From Ministeria vibrans ATCC 50519 (Eukaryota; Opisthokonta; Filasterea), in assembly GCA_943704425.1 (NCBI GenBank), contig CALSCP010002753.1, positions 9,625 through 35,671 on the forward strand: a stretch of DNA of 26,047 bases, read 5' to 3'. Position 1 is the first letter of the stretch; every line of letters starts with the position of its first letter. The position numbers and the translations under genes are program-made. This document shows positions 8,758 to 25,853 of this stretch, piece after piece. The notes below the pieces were generated by a model. It saw only the letters and a list, made by a program, of their open reading frames with translations, was not told the DNA's origin and ran no database searches.

Positions 8758-10108
8758 TTACACGGCGAGTGGACGCATCTGCTGGGCACGCTCACGCTTC
8801 GCTTCGTCAGAGAGGGGTCGCTTGAAAATGAGCACATGTGGCTCGGGTGTGTGGATCATGTAGTGTACCCACCCAAGTGACTGTTGAACTCCCTAAACAT
8901 AACTCACATATTTGAGTGTCGAAGTGAGGAAACAACATGCCGCTCGGGCTCTTACCAAATTTCGCCATTCTGTCTCAGACATCAGTCGTTTCGGAACAAG
9001 CTTTAGCAGACGGCGCGGCAAAATAACATGTCTATAAAACAAAAACAACCCCTCATAAGAAGTGCACAGATTCGAAAGCACTGGGCAAACAAAATAATAT
9101 ATATATACCCTTGCACCCAAGGATACAAGTGTACGGAGAGCAAAAGACTCTCCACAACAACGTTCAAATCACAACAAACTTGCATCTCCTCGGTTACAAT
9201 TCGAATGACATGTGTCCTCCAACAAGAGATTTCGAATTCTCAAAAATGCGAATTTGTACATCCATGTCAAAAGAAGAAACCTCGTCACGCACAGCAAAGA
9301 GAACAGAAAGACTCAAATTCTGAGAAAACAGCATTTTTGACAGGACCAGATGTCTGCGATTTTTTGAAAATTCAAATATGGGGAAAAGCCAATTTGGCTC
9401 TTAGAGAACGAACATGCAGTAACGTATACGTATGCAAATAGACTTAATAGCTATTTTCGTGGCAGTCGCTTGGCCATAGCACCTTGGAGCTGGCGAAGAA
9501 ATGCGAAATCGCATAAAACACACTTTTTCAAAAAAAAAACCACGGCAGTCCAAAATAAAAGACACAATAGCTGCGTAGATATCCACGCCGGGATGGCAGC
9601 ACGATCGCCTCGGAAAGGAGGGGCAGGCGGGTGAAACGCGGCAAAGGATGGCTGTCGAAGGGCACAACACACAAAAAGAAGGAACGCGAAAAAAAAAATT
9701 ATTATTATACTTTTTGTTTGGCCAAAAAATTTGCCAGAAAAGACTAATGAGCATACGGGTGAGGGGCTTATGGCGGGACACACCGCCCACGAATGCGTCA
9801 GGCAGCCATGCACGCGGGACCGCTGCGCGGCGGGATCGACGACAAAGAGGATTGCGCGCGCGTTTCAAAAAAAAAAAAAAAAAATTCGAAACACATATTA
9901 TCGCAAGAGACAAGCCCAAACAGCACAAAGGGAGGGGGGCGAGGGGGCTCGGAACACAGCGGGCGACGGGGCAGGCCCGGTGCAGGGCGGCAAGACGCGC
10001 AGCGCATTTGAGTTTCGAGCGTGTTTCGTACCGGTACTCAAATTCTTCGTCGTAGTATTTGTCAGAGTACTTGATGCGTTCTTCTTCGGCGTATTCGTCG
10101 TCCGACAT
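8758..10108 (-). CDS. CKS1: Cyclin-dependent kinase regulatory subunit, CKS1 family
   Basis: Exons complement(join(8758..8892, 8956..9031, 10032..10108)) give 95 residues in perfect phase. The protein starts [20 protein letters not shown] and runs through [40 protein letters not shown] and the hinge HTPEPH to [16 protein letters not shown]. The anion-pocket Arg/Ser/Trp/Arg positions and the strand-exchange hinge of CKS proteins are present. Yeast and animal CKS bind CDK1/2 and read phospho-Thr priming sites on CDK and SCF substrates. Compared with the 79-residue human CKS1B there are about 7 extra acidic residues at the start and a longer basic/Gln tail. The first intron (9032-10031) is 1000 nt, far longer than any other intron here, and splits the conserved FEYR-HV junction. 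Confidence 0.95.
9032..10031 (-). other. 1000-nt CKS1 intron without a recognisable gene
   Basis: The ends are canonical in the transcript sense: GTACGA at 10031 and TTTTATAG at 9032. Inside I see open frames of up to about 137 codons on the plus strand (9028-9441) and 235 codons on the minus strand from exon 1, but none with recognisable protein features. Composition is uneven: AT-rich from 9032 to about 9540, then GC-rich blocks near 9580-9660, 9750-9870 and 9930-10030. An A18 tract lies at 9867-9884. I found no tRNA and no convincing box C/D or H/ACA snoRNA by eye. Confidence 0.6.
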
Positions 10109-10541
10109 GGTATGTATATAGTATATTATATAGATTCACAAAAAAAAAGCAGAGAGAATTAACTGAAAATATTTGAATTTTTAATTTTTAATTCAAAGAT
10201 TCAAGACGTAGTTGATTGATCCTCTCTCCTCCAAACTCTCTCTTCTAAACTCAAATATGCTAAGCTGCTAATCGCTCCTTGATCGCTATTTATTCGCTCT
10301 TCATGCACGAGGCACACGATCAGCTTCAAGAACAACGTCCAAGGTGTGAAGGATCTGAAGGTGATCTGAACGAACAATACAGCACAAGTGCAATCGAAGT
10401 GCAATCACACCCATGTCCCCAGAGGCCAGAGCAAGCTTAGTATTTGGCTTACAGCTTTGACAAGCTGTAACAAGATTTAGTGGCTGAAACCTTCAAATGA
10501 ATCATAAAAAAGTGAAAGATTTGTATTATTGGTTCAGAAAT
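10109..10541. other. Intergenic spacer between CKS1 start and TIM44 stop
   Basis: This 433-bp spacer lies between two minus-strand genes and should hold the CKS1 promoter and the TIM44 3' UTR. It has an AT-rich core with a near-palindromic TTGAATTTTTAATTTTTAATTCAA at 10172-10195 and a short direct repeat GTGCAATC near 10388-10405. No gene was recognised. Confidence 0.5.
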
Positions 10542-12669
10542 TCAGAAAATCTCTGCCTTGTCGAGGGACACCATCTCAAGCACACGCCAGGCAGAGCGCG
10601 GGTCAAAGATAGACTGGTCGCGACACAGGGCCATCACATACATCACAAGATCAATCTTATCCTACAAAAGTATGAAGTCAGTGCACATTGCAGTGCATTA
10701 ATGAGTGAGCGAGCGTGTTCTTACGACATCTCCTTCAATAATCTTTCCAGCTTTGTCGCGCAGAACACTGTTCTGTTGTGCTCCAAATGTCATAATCATC
10801 ACTGGTCCCTGGTCCAAAATCTTTCCCGACAGAATCTGTCACAGCACAATAAGTGAGTCACACAGAGAGTGTGTGTGTGGTGTGTTTGTGTGAATAAGCA
10901 GCTTACGTTGACATCGCGAATATCGAGAATCTTCACATCGGGTTTAAGACCGTCGCGACAACTGTACTCGTAATTGGACTTGAGCATATTGAATGCCTAA
11001 CCAGAAAAGAGAGACAGAGAGAAAGAGAGAGTTAGTGGAGAGAGTGAAAGAAAGACATAATCACAAAGAGTGAAACAGATGAGTGAGCACGACCAACAAT
11101 GACCAAAACAAGTGAGAGCGCAATCAAAAAAAAAACAAGTGAGAAAGCGCAAAAGGAAAAAAAAAAACACCCAGTCGCTACCCCTTCATGACACCAGTCC
11201 TTGAGCGTCGGCAGATCGCCTTGCACAAAAGCCTCGAGAACCGTCGGAATAATCCTGCGCTCCACATCATCCAGAAAAGCGTCTTCACTAAACGACGGGT
11301 CGATCTTGGTGATCTCCCGCAGTGCTGTTGCCGTTTCCGTCTCACTGAACATCTGCCCAAACGAGCCAGTGATGCGCTCGCCAATTGAACGGGTTGCGCG
11401 CGCAAACAGTGAGTCGCTCTCGTCAAACCCTTTCTTGGCATCAAACATCCGCTGCATCAGCACGGAGTTGTCGCGCCACTCCTGCCACTGCGTCTGCCAC
11501 GTCGAGTCCTTGTGCAACGTCACCTGCTGCTCGTCCGTGTTCTCTTTGTACACCTTCACTGGCTCTTCTTCGACTCCTTCCGCACTTGCAGACTCTGCAC
11601 TCCCCTCCGCACCTACACAAAGAGTCCATCAGCATGTTGTGATGGCTATCCGCACACTCATACTGCGCTTTTGGAGTCGCTCTGGCTTCTGATACGGTGC
11701 AGACGATCGCGCTGCCTTGTCAAACAGCTCTTCCTTCACCTTCGAAACTTTGCCAGTGACTCCTAAAACACAATCAGTCCAGCTCCTCTATCACTTTTGG
11801 TTTCTTTCCCTCTTTTATTTTATTTTATTCACTCTCACTGTGTTTCTTCTCCCTTCTTTTTCACTCTCTCTCTTTATCACTGTGTTTCTTCTCCCTTCTT
11901 TTTCCCTCACACGCACACGTATTGACAACGTACCTTTCACAAGAGGGTTACTAGCAACCTTCTCCGTGGTCTTGGCAGCCGCCTCAGCAGCTTTACGTGC
12001 CCTCTCGGTGGTCGAGCTCATGTTGGGCATCTCAGGCATCTCCTTCGAAATGTCCTTGGTCACTTCCGACGCCTTGCCCATCGTGGCCGACACCGCTTTG
12101 CTCAGGGCCTCGCGTAACTCGGTGAACCGCGACGACACGGTCGATGATACAGTCGTCCGCACGGTGTCTACGCCAAACATACATGAGCTGTGAGTTGTCG
12201 ACATCTTTCTCTCCTCCCTCTCCCACCTGTTGCTTGTCCAAGAGTCTCTTTCGTCTTCTGCACAGACTCACTCTTGGCAATGGACTCCTTCTGCTTCTGC
12301 AGCTCGGCAAGCCCTTCTTTGATGTCCTACACGCGCACAGTGACCCGTCTCCATCAGCCACAACGTGACACAATCGCCAAATCGCCCACCGCACCTTGTT
12401 CTTCTTCAATTCTGTCTGTAAATTGTCCCAGAAGTTCTTAAAAATGTCGCTTCGATGGCGCACGGGCTGTCCGAGACAGGGAAGCGCGCTGGATGCCGGC
12501 GAAATCGAGCCGGTCATTTCTACACGGAAAAAGTGTGTTAGCTCACGAAATCCTGAGACACAGGCAGTCTCCAGGCATCACGAGAGTGATCCCACCACAA
12601 GAATCAACGCAGGCCAGCAGCACACAGATCACACGAAAGGGGTTCGTGCAAAACGATATTTTGTCAGGT

Positions 12670-12701
<32 letters not shown>

Positions 12702-12782
12702 GTCATTGTTGCTTGTCGCCTCACCTGATCTCCCGGCCGCACGTACGCCGCGCAATGTAGTTGAGGCACACAGTCGAAACAT
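10542..12782 (-). CDS. TIMM44: TIM44, mitochondrial import motor scaffold
   Basis: Nine exons, complement(join(10542..10661, 10725..10835, 10907..10996, 11182..11612, 11664..11762, 11934..12167, 12227..12326, 12395..12519, 12725..12782)), give 455 residues (human about 452) with every phase matching. Residues 1-20 (MFRLCASTTLRGVRAAGRSE) form an Arg-rich presequence for mitochondrial targeting. Residues about 45-210 are charged, Lys/Glu/Ala-rich and helical: NFWDNLQTELKKNK, a coiled-coil-like DIKEGLAELQKQKES, and RKAAEAAAKTTEK. This is the part that binds mtHsp70 in the family. The C-terminal Tim44 domain (about 290-455) carries IDPSFSEDAFL, VQGDLPTLKDWCHEGAFN, KILDIRDVN, ILDQGPVMIMTFGAQ, and MYVMALCRDQSIFDPRSAWR near the end. 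It links the TIM23 channel to the import motor on the matrix side. Intron 5 (11763-11933) has a 28-nt direct duplication and intron 1 a 29-nt T run (plus strand). Confidence 0.95.
11835..11904. repeat. 28-nt direct repeat in TIM44 intron
   Basis: The 28-nt block beginning TCACTGTGTTTCTTCTCCCT occurs at 11835-11862 and again, identical, at 11877-11904. The copies are 42 nt apart, inside the 171-nt intron. In the transcript it is purine-rich. It looks like a recent local tandem duplication. Confidence 0.85.
12673..12701. repeat. T29 homopolymer in TIM44 intron 1
   Basis: Twenty-nine consecutive T on the plus strand, so A29 in the TIM44 transcript, within the 205-nt intron 12520-12724. Its length is prone to sequencing error. 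Confidence 0.9.
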
Positions 12783-12898
12783 GTCAAAATGAAAAATTAA
12801 CTGAAGAAGAAAGACATTTCCAATTTATTATCACAATTATTGTGTTTCTTTTCTTTAGTTCTACAGGGGAATACCAAATATCAAACATATAACAAACG

Positions 12899-12977
<79 letters not shown>

Positions 12978-13390
12978 NNNNNNNNNNGGAAAAAAAAAAA
13001 AAAAGAATAGAACGGAAAGGGAGGGCGAGAGAGGGAGAAGAGACGGGCACATCGCCAGACTATGGGCGATTTTCCAAACGTACCTGTAAAGAAAAAAAAA
13101 AACAGTGCGTAATGAGATGATTTATGAAATGATCAACACAACACAACACAAGAGAACAAAATTATTTATTTCTCACATCACGTCTATGAGCGTACCTCGA
13201 CACCTTGAGAAATACATGTGTCTACTGATTCCCCCCTGATGAGTGATGACCAGCGCTATTACGACAATTTTCATTTTTGTGTCTTCAATTGAGTGTCCAT
13301 TTCAAAAAAATAACAAGTTCATTATAATAATAATAAATTATTCTGTTCATACAACCGTGAGAAGGGAGCTCGGGCGGGGTTCCCTCATTC
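12783..13390. other. Intergenic spacer between TIM44 start and XRCC4 stop, with assembly gap
   Basis: 608 bp hold the TIM44 promoter region, a (CA)n array, ten N (12978-12987), a short A run (12991-13004), a GA-rich patch near 13010-13045, and AT-rich DNA toward the XRCC4 3' end (AATAATAATAAA at 13325-13336). No coding segment was recognised. The gap may hide more of the CA array. Confidence 0.6.
12900..12987. repeat. (CA)n microsatellite running into a 10-N gap
   Basis: Thirty-nine CA dinucleotides (78 bp, 12900-12977) end directly at ten N (12978-12987). The fixed-size N block suggests a scaffolding placeholder, so the true array length and gap size are unknown. Confidence 0.95.
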
Positions 13391-14349
13391 TCATAAGGCA
13401 TCATAGTCATCGGCGTCATCGTCATCATCGTCGCCAACAAGCACAGGATCGTCCATGGGCACCGTCTCCATGCGATAGACACTGCGCTCTGCCTGGCGCG
13501 CACGTCGCTTCAAGTGTGGTACACTCATAGCACTGGACGTTACCACTGTACGACGTGCACTGCCACTGCCACTGCCACTGCCACTGCGACTGCTGCCACT
13601 AGTGCTTGCAACAGTGGCAGTAGCAGTGGTGGTGGTAGTCGTGGACGCACTGCTCTTCACAATGGGTTTGATGCTGTTTGACTCGGTGGCACTCTTGCGA
13701 CGTCGCTTCCTTGGCGAACGTCTCCCACTGCTACTACTTCCACCAACACCACCTCCATCACCGCTCTCCCCATTCTCATACTCATCTTCACCCTCCTCGT
13801 CCTCATCCTCGTCGTCGTCCTCTCCTGAGCCATACGAGTCACAACCCAATTCCACACTCGACGCATCCTCCTCCTCCACTCTCTCCCTTCTCACACCCAT
13901 ATTCTGAATTCTACAAAAAAAAAAAACCTTAATCACACACATACACACACCTGTCATATCCACATTCAATATACCTCTCTTCCAGCTCGCGAATCCGGCT
14001 CTTCTTTGTGTTGAGCAGATCGGCAAACGATGCCCAAACGGGCATTTTCAGTGCCTTGAGCATTTCGGCCACACGCCCCGTCTCTTCCACCGCCTCTTTC
14101 TTCTGTCGCTCCATCTGGTCCTTTTCTTGTTTCATTGCCGATAATGACTGTCGCAGTCGACTGACAATCACATTAATAAGAAAAGGCGTGTTTTTCTCTT
14201 TTTCTTCTCTTGCGTCTTACACAACGTTTCGAAACACAGTCGTTAGAAAGGCAGACTTCTTCTCACGCGTCGTCTCTTGAGTTAGTTTCATAAACCCCGT
14301 TCGCACCCAACCACTGACAAACGTCTACACAAGAATATACAATATTATT

Positions 14350-14384
<35 letters not shown>

Positions 14385-14458
14385 TATTATTGTTAATACA
14401 ATTTTGACAATCATAAAATTATTATAAATATTATGGAAAACACAAACTCTTTACGAGA

Positions 14459-14491
<33 letters not shown>

Positions 14492-14921
14492 TGAAGAAGA
14501 AAAATGCAATAATAATAATTGAACTGCTAAGCAAACAATGATATTATAATAATATGTGTGAAACAGAGCTCACTCACACAAACAGTACGAGTACCTTCCA
14601 TTCGAGTCCTAGATGCTCTCCTTGCTTGTCGGGAACACAGTTGACGGCGTACAGGTCGCTTTCCGGAGCGGTTTTTGAGCTTCGCGTTGCAGAAGCGAAA
14701 ATGTCGAGCGTTTTCTTGCAAAACTCCTCAGCACTGCGTTTTTCCAGTCGAAAAGGATCCGCGTCGACCGCGTGCGTATCGCCCGTCCACACATCCTCCC
14801 CATCGCTCACTTGCGCGAAGATCCGTTCATTAGAAACCCGCAGAGAGACAAAGAAGACACCGTAAGCATCACTCAGTTGAGTCATCGCGCTCTGTCCGCC
14901 GTCTCCATTATCGATCTGCAT
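13391..14921 (-). CDS. XRCC4: XRCC4-like non-homologous end-joining factor
   Basis: Exons complement(join(13391..13910, 13975..14160, 14221..14324, 14595..14921)) give 378 residues (human XRCC4 336), with phases consistent. The head (about 1-135) shows YGVFFVSLRVSNERIFAQVS then DGEDVWTG, the DG-x-x-x-WTG turn of XRCC4 heads. A coiled coil follows (about 135-205): RLRQSLSAMKQEKDQMERQK to FADLLNTKKSRIRELEER, resembling the VLNEKKTKIRSL helix of human XRCC4 where DNA ligase IV binds. The tail is disordered: a long Asp/Glu run, a nuclear localisation-like RRSPRKRRRKS, Thr and Ser-Gly repeats, and an acidic end. XRCC4 dimers hold ligase IV at DNA ends and polymerise with XLF. The assignment to XRCC4 rather than XLF or PAXX rests on the WTG turn and the ligase-binding helix. 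ATG 14885 (12 codons downstream, better Kozak context) is an alternative start. Confidence 0.8.
14354..14490. repeat. Inverted TTA / TAA arrays in XRCC4 intron 1
   Basis: A (TTA)n array at about 14354-14391 faces a (TAA)n array at about 14459-14490, roughly 67 bp away, in the 270-nt intron 14325-14594. The two are reverse complements, so the pre-mRNA could fold into an AU-only hairpin of about 30 bp. Confidence 0.75.
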
Positions 14922-15074
14922 CGAAGACCCAGTCAGCGACACAGACCAAATGGCAGACTTGTACGGCAAGGAAGAATAATAATTGTGGCGCGAATAAGTC
15001 AGATTAAGTCTGCGCGATCAATTAACTTAAAACAAAAGACACAGTCACAAGGCGACCGAGTCAAACCTTTTCTT
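14922..15074. promoter_or_regulatory. Divergent promoter region, XRCC4 / ankyrin-MYND gene
   Basis: 153 bp between two outward start codons. It contains GTGGCGCGAATA at 14986-14997, whose complement TATTCGCGCCAC resembles the animal E2F/DP site (TTTCGCGCC). It also holds an imperfect palindrome around AGATTAAGTCTGCGCGATCAATTAACTT at 15001-15028. Both readings are suggestive only. Confidence 0.35.
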
Positions 15075-16968
15075 ATGTTCTTGCGGAAACGCCGCTCGGC
15101 CGCTGAAGAATCGCTGATCAAAGCGGTTGAGGCGAGTGATGCAGAGGCGGCCAAAAAGGCCCTTGAAGCCGGTAGAGTTTCGAAACCATGGCGACCGTCC
15201 AATTCTTGCTCTTTCCCCTTTTTCGAATAGGAGCCAACGTCGACATGATTGACGACGAGACCGGCCACACTCCTCTTGTGCTTGCTGTGGATTTGGAGAA
15301 GTCAGAGGTGTGCAAATCAATTGATATACCTTCGAATGACCGCAACGGGTTTAGATGGTACGTTTCTTGCTTGATAACGACGCCAGAGTGAACGGGCGCA
15401 GTCGAAACTACGCCCTGCCATTGTGCGTGGCAGTCAAGAAGCGCAATCCGCTGATTGCGCGGCTGCTTCTCATGGCGGGTGCGAGTGTCCACAAGTTCGA
15501 CTCACACGGCACTCCGTTGCACTATGCCGCTGCCTCAGGCGACTGGCAGTCCCTTCCCTTGCTCCTTCAAGCCGGTGCTGATCTTGAGAAACCCGCCGCC
15601 CGTGGCTTTATGCCCCTGCACTCTGCGGCGTACGCAGGACGTCAGCGCACAACAAGACTCTTACTTGAAGCAGGTTTGGATTTTGAGGTTTTTGTTTTGA
15701 TTATAGTTCGGATGTTTTCGTTTTCTTTTTGTTTTGATTATAGTTGCAGTAATTTGTTGTTTTCTTTTTGTTTTTTTTTATTATAGTTGCAGTAATGTTG
15801 TTGTTTTCTTTTTGTTTTGATTATAGTCGCAGTAATGTTGTTGTTTTCTTTTTTTGTAAAACAGGAGCAAATGTAAACAGTCTCGACCGTGAAATGTGTA
15901 CCCCACTTCATCGAGCTATGCGCAAAGGGCGCGTCTCAGTGGTCAAACTTCTACTAAAGGTATAATTATATTATTATAATTATTAGCTAACAAAAAAAGC
16001 AACAACGATGTCTGTTGTTTAATTTAGAGCGGAGCTGATACTCTTGTGGCGGATATGCGGGGAGAAACAGCACTTGCGCGTGGACTGCGCTCTTCAAAAC
16101 ACGCCAAAGGTCATTCTGTAGCGCTCATTGGTAAACTATATAAAATAACATCTGACTTTGATTGATTGATTGGTTTGTATTTTGTTCCCAGAGAGATATT
16201 ACCGAGAGCAAATTTTGAAACAGACATTGGAAGAACGACATCGAACGCAAAAGAAGATCGAAGAGAGTACCGAGGAAAAGAAGTCGGAAGAAAAAGACGA
16301 CGAAAAAGGAAACAGGACCGATTTGCAAACGGAACGGGAGCAGAGAAAACGCAGTATAATGGAGAAGATTGTCGGAAGATTTGCTGAGAGCAGCGAGCCA
16401 TTGCCAGTGAGTCCCTGTGCGTGGTGTGCTCGGTAAAAAAAAATCGCTTCTTTAATGCCATAAACGGAAAGTTTTTTTTTTTAGGCCGTGTTTGAAATTG
16501 AGGAAATGTCCACATTGCGGGAAGAGGAAGAGTGATGCTGCTGCTGATGAAGGTGCTGATGAGGGGGCGGGGTATGTGAAGTACTGTTCGCGAGAGTGTC
16601 AGTTGGTTCATTGGGAGTTGGAACATCAATTTAAGTGTGGAAGGCCAAAGAGGAAGAAGACGATGGAAAGGGAGGAGAAGGAGGTGAAAGAGACATTGTC
16701 GGATGCGATGGAGGCGAGCGGAGGGCCGCTGCTGCGTCAATCACCGTCTACGCTGGTTGTGGACGACTCTCTGTTGGCGCCATCGACTGCTGCGGAGAGT
16801 GCACTCAACACGCCAAACTCATCGACGCTCTCAACGACTTTCCCTTCGCTGCCCAAACCGCCGACACGCGAAGAAGCACTGCTTATTCAGCAACATCACA
16901 AGAAGAGCAGGCTGAAACAACACAGCCACACGCACAGTCTATTACCTTCACTCAATGCTAAAGTATAA
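15075..16968 (+). CDS. Ankyrin-repeat protein with C-terminal MYND zinc finger
   Basis: Exons join(15075..15171, 15231..15307, 15355..15673, 15865..15959, 16028..16130, 16192..16432, 16485..16968) give 471 residues, all GT-AG and in phase. About six ankyrin repeats fill residues 10-230 (for example DETGHTPLVLAVDLEKSE, HGTPLHYAAASGDWQSLPLL, GFMPLHSAAYAGRQRTTRLL, MCTPLHRAMRKGRVSVVKLL). A highly charged Lys/Glu helix follows (about 231-300). Then comes a MYND finger with CAWC, CPHC, YCSREC and a final HW-x2-EHQFKC ligand set, carrying an Asp/Glu/Ala insert between the second and third pairs. The tail is Ser/Thr/Pro-rich and basic. MYND fingers bind proline-rich peptides, and ankyrin-MYND proteins such as ANKMY2 are adaptors, but the layout here differs enough that I give no symbol. 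Intron 2 is 47 nt. An AATAAA just after the stop (16973-16978) may be the poly(A) signal. Confidence 0.88.
15686..15860 (+). repeat. Tandem repeats with acceptor-like ends in ankyrin-MYND intron 3
   Basis: About four imperfect copies of a 35-50-nt unit, TTTTCTTTTTGTTTTGATTA then TAGTTGCAGTAATGTTGTTG, fill most of the 191-nt intron 15674-15864. Each copy brings a pyrimidine tract, a GATTA-type branch-like element and an AG. Confidence 0.8.
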
Positions 16969-17054
16969 TAATAATAAACACACAACCTGTACACTAACTC
17001 ACACCTCGCGTGCGAGTGCTTTCCTCTTCTCTCCCCGTGCCTCTCTCAGTCAAG

Positions 17055-17871
17055 TCAATCCATGACAAAAACACGCGAGGCAACATCGTATATGGCCCAA
17101 TCGAGTCCATTGAGTAGGTTTTCGCCCGTGACTGCCGACGACGACATGATTTTCCAGTGGTGCGTTCGAATTGCGTCTAGTTCGAGTGCGTCCGCAATCT
17201 CGTCGAGTCCCAACGCACCCGAAAGGTCTTGCTTGTTGGCGAAAACAAGCAAAGTTGCTCCCGCTAGTCTCTACAGCAAAAACACCACACAAGTGCAAGT
17301 GCACCCAACAACGGATGAGTGTTACACACACTCCCACACACACACACACCACAAAGACACACACACATACACACACCACCACCACAAAGGCACACACAGA
17401 CACACACCACCACAAAGACACTCACACAAACACACCACCACAAAGACACACACACACACACACACACTTACCTCTTCAACCAGCAACTGAAACAACTCCG
17501 CCTTGCAATCGGCCAGACGTCGCCGGTCGGTCGAGTCCACAACCCAGACAATGGCATCCGTTTGCTCGTAGTAGTTCTTCCAGTACGAGCGCAGACTCTT
17601 CTGTCCTCCTGTCAAGCCCAAAATGTGTTGTGTGTGGCGCTCTCTTTCTGCCTCTCAAAACCCTCTTACCAATATCCCACACGTTGACCGTGAATCCATT
17701 GTGCTCCAACGTACGTATGTTGAAGCCGAGCGTGGGGCTGATGGTGTCCGTTGGCTCACCGTTGATCTTCTTCAAAATGGTTGTCTTGCCGGCATTGTCC
17801 AAGCCCAGCATCAGCAGACGCATCTCCTTCTCCTTCTGTCGAACCTTCTTCAATATAGATAGTAACCCCAT
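17055..17871 (-). CDS. ARL2: ARL2, ADP-ribosylation factor-like GTPase
   Basis: Exons complement(join(17055..17270, 17472..17608, 17670..17871)) give 184 residues, exactly the human ARL2 length. G1 is GLDNAGKT, switch I contains [17 protein letters not shown]3 is [13 protein letters not shown] (split by intron 1), G4 is NKQD and G5 is [10 protein letters not shown]. The N-terminus [20 protein letters not shown] and the end [15 protein letters not shown] are ARL2-like rather than ARF-like. ARL2 has Gly at position 2 but is not myristoylated. It works with tubulin cofactors (TBCD, TBCE) in tubulin dimer assembly, releases farnesylated cargo from PDE6D, and has a mitochondrial pool. Intron 2 (17271-17471) is largely degenerate CA repeat. 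The gene is convergent with the ankyrin-MYND gene (86 bp) and divergent from CAMTA. Confidence 0.96.
17324..17468. repeat. Degenerate CA-rich repeat in ARL2 intron 2
   Basis: ACACAC runs alternate with CACCACAAAGACAC units, repeated about seven times with small changes. In the transcript this is GU-rich and lies immediately 3' of the donor at 17471. Confidence 0.85.
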
Positions 17872-18018
17872 ACTGAAGTTTTGAAGACAAAAAAAAAAAG
17901 TGATCATGAATGACCTGAGAGTGAACTGTGAAGTGGGAACTTGGACTTATTAGTTAGATCGTACGTCTTTTCTTCAAAGTTCGATTTTTTGATTTTCGAT
18001 AATTATTTTTCTCAAAAG
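17872..18018. promoter_or_regulatory. Divergent promoter region, ARL2 / CAMTA
   Basis: 147 bp between outward-pointing start codons, AT-rich near the CAMTA start. No known motif is evident, and the role is inferred from layout only. Confidence 0.4.
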
Positions 18019-23439
<5,421 letters not shown>

Positions 23440-23603
23440 TATGTATTGTGAATTATAGTAAGTTATATCGATAAAAATATATTAGTATAAATATTATCAT
23501 TATTATCAAAGGTTGGTTGATTGTAATCAGGAAGGGAAGAAAGGAAAAAAAGTGTGTCACGCAGTTGAAAGGAAAAGAAAAGTGTGTGGAAACGGGAAAA
23601 GAG

Positions 23604-25798
<2,195 letters not shown>

Positions 25799-25853
25799 CT
25801 GCAGGTGCAGCAGGTTGAGAGAGGAATATGGAGAAGAGATAGAGAGAGATAGA

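Noticed and set aside
9105-9185. Possible tRNA, from a GTTCAAATC T-loop-like string
   Set aside because: No A-box and no pairing acceptor stem could be found around it.
9028-9441. 137-codon plus-strand ORF inside the CKS1 intron
   Set aside because: Composition is non-coding, with no recognisable motif, and its start overlaps the CKS1 splice acceptor on the other strand.
11032-11181. C-terminal hydrophobic extension of the TIM44 exon frame
   Set aside because: It is intron read-through. The GTAGCG donor after CHEG and the acceptor before AFNMLKSNY restore the known Tim44 domain.
14354-14490. CRISPR-like or satellite array
   Set aside because: These are simple trinucleotide microsatellites in a eukaryotic intron, without spacers.
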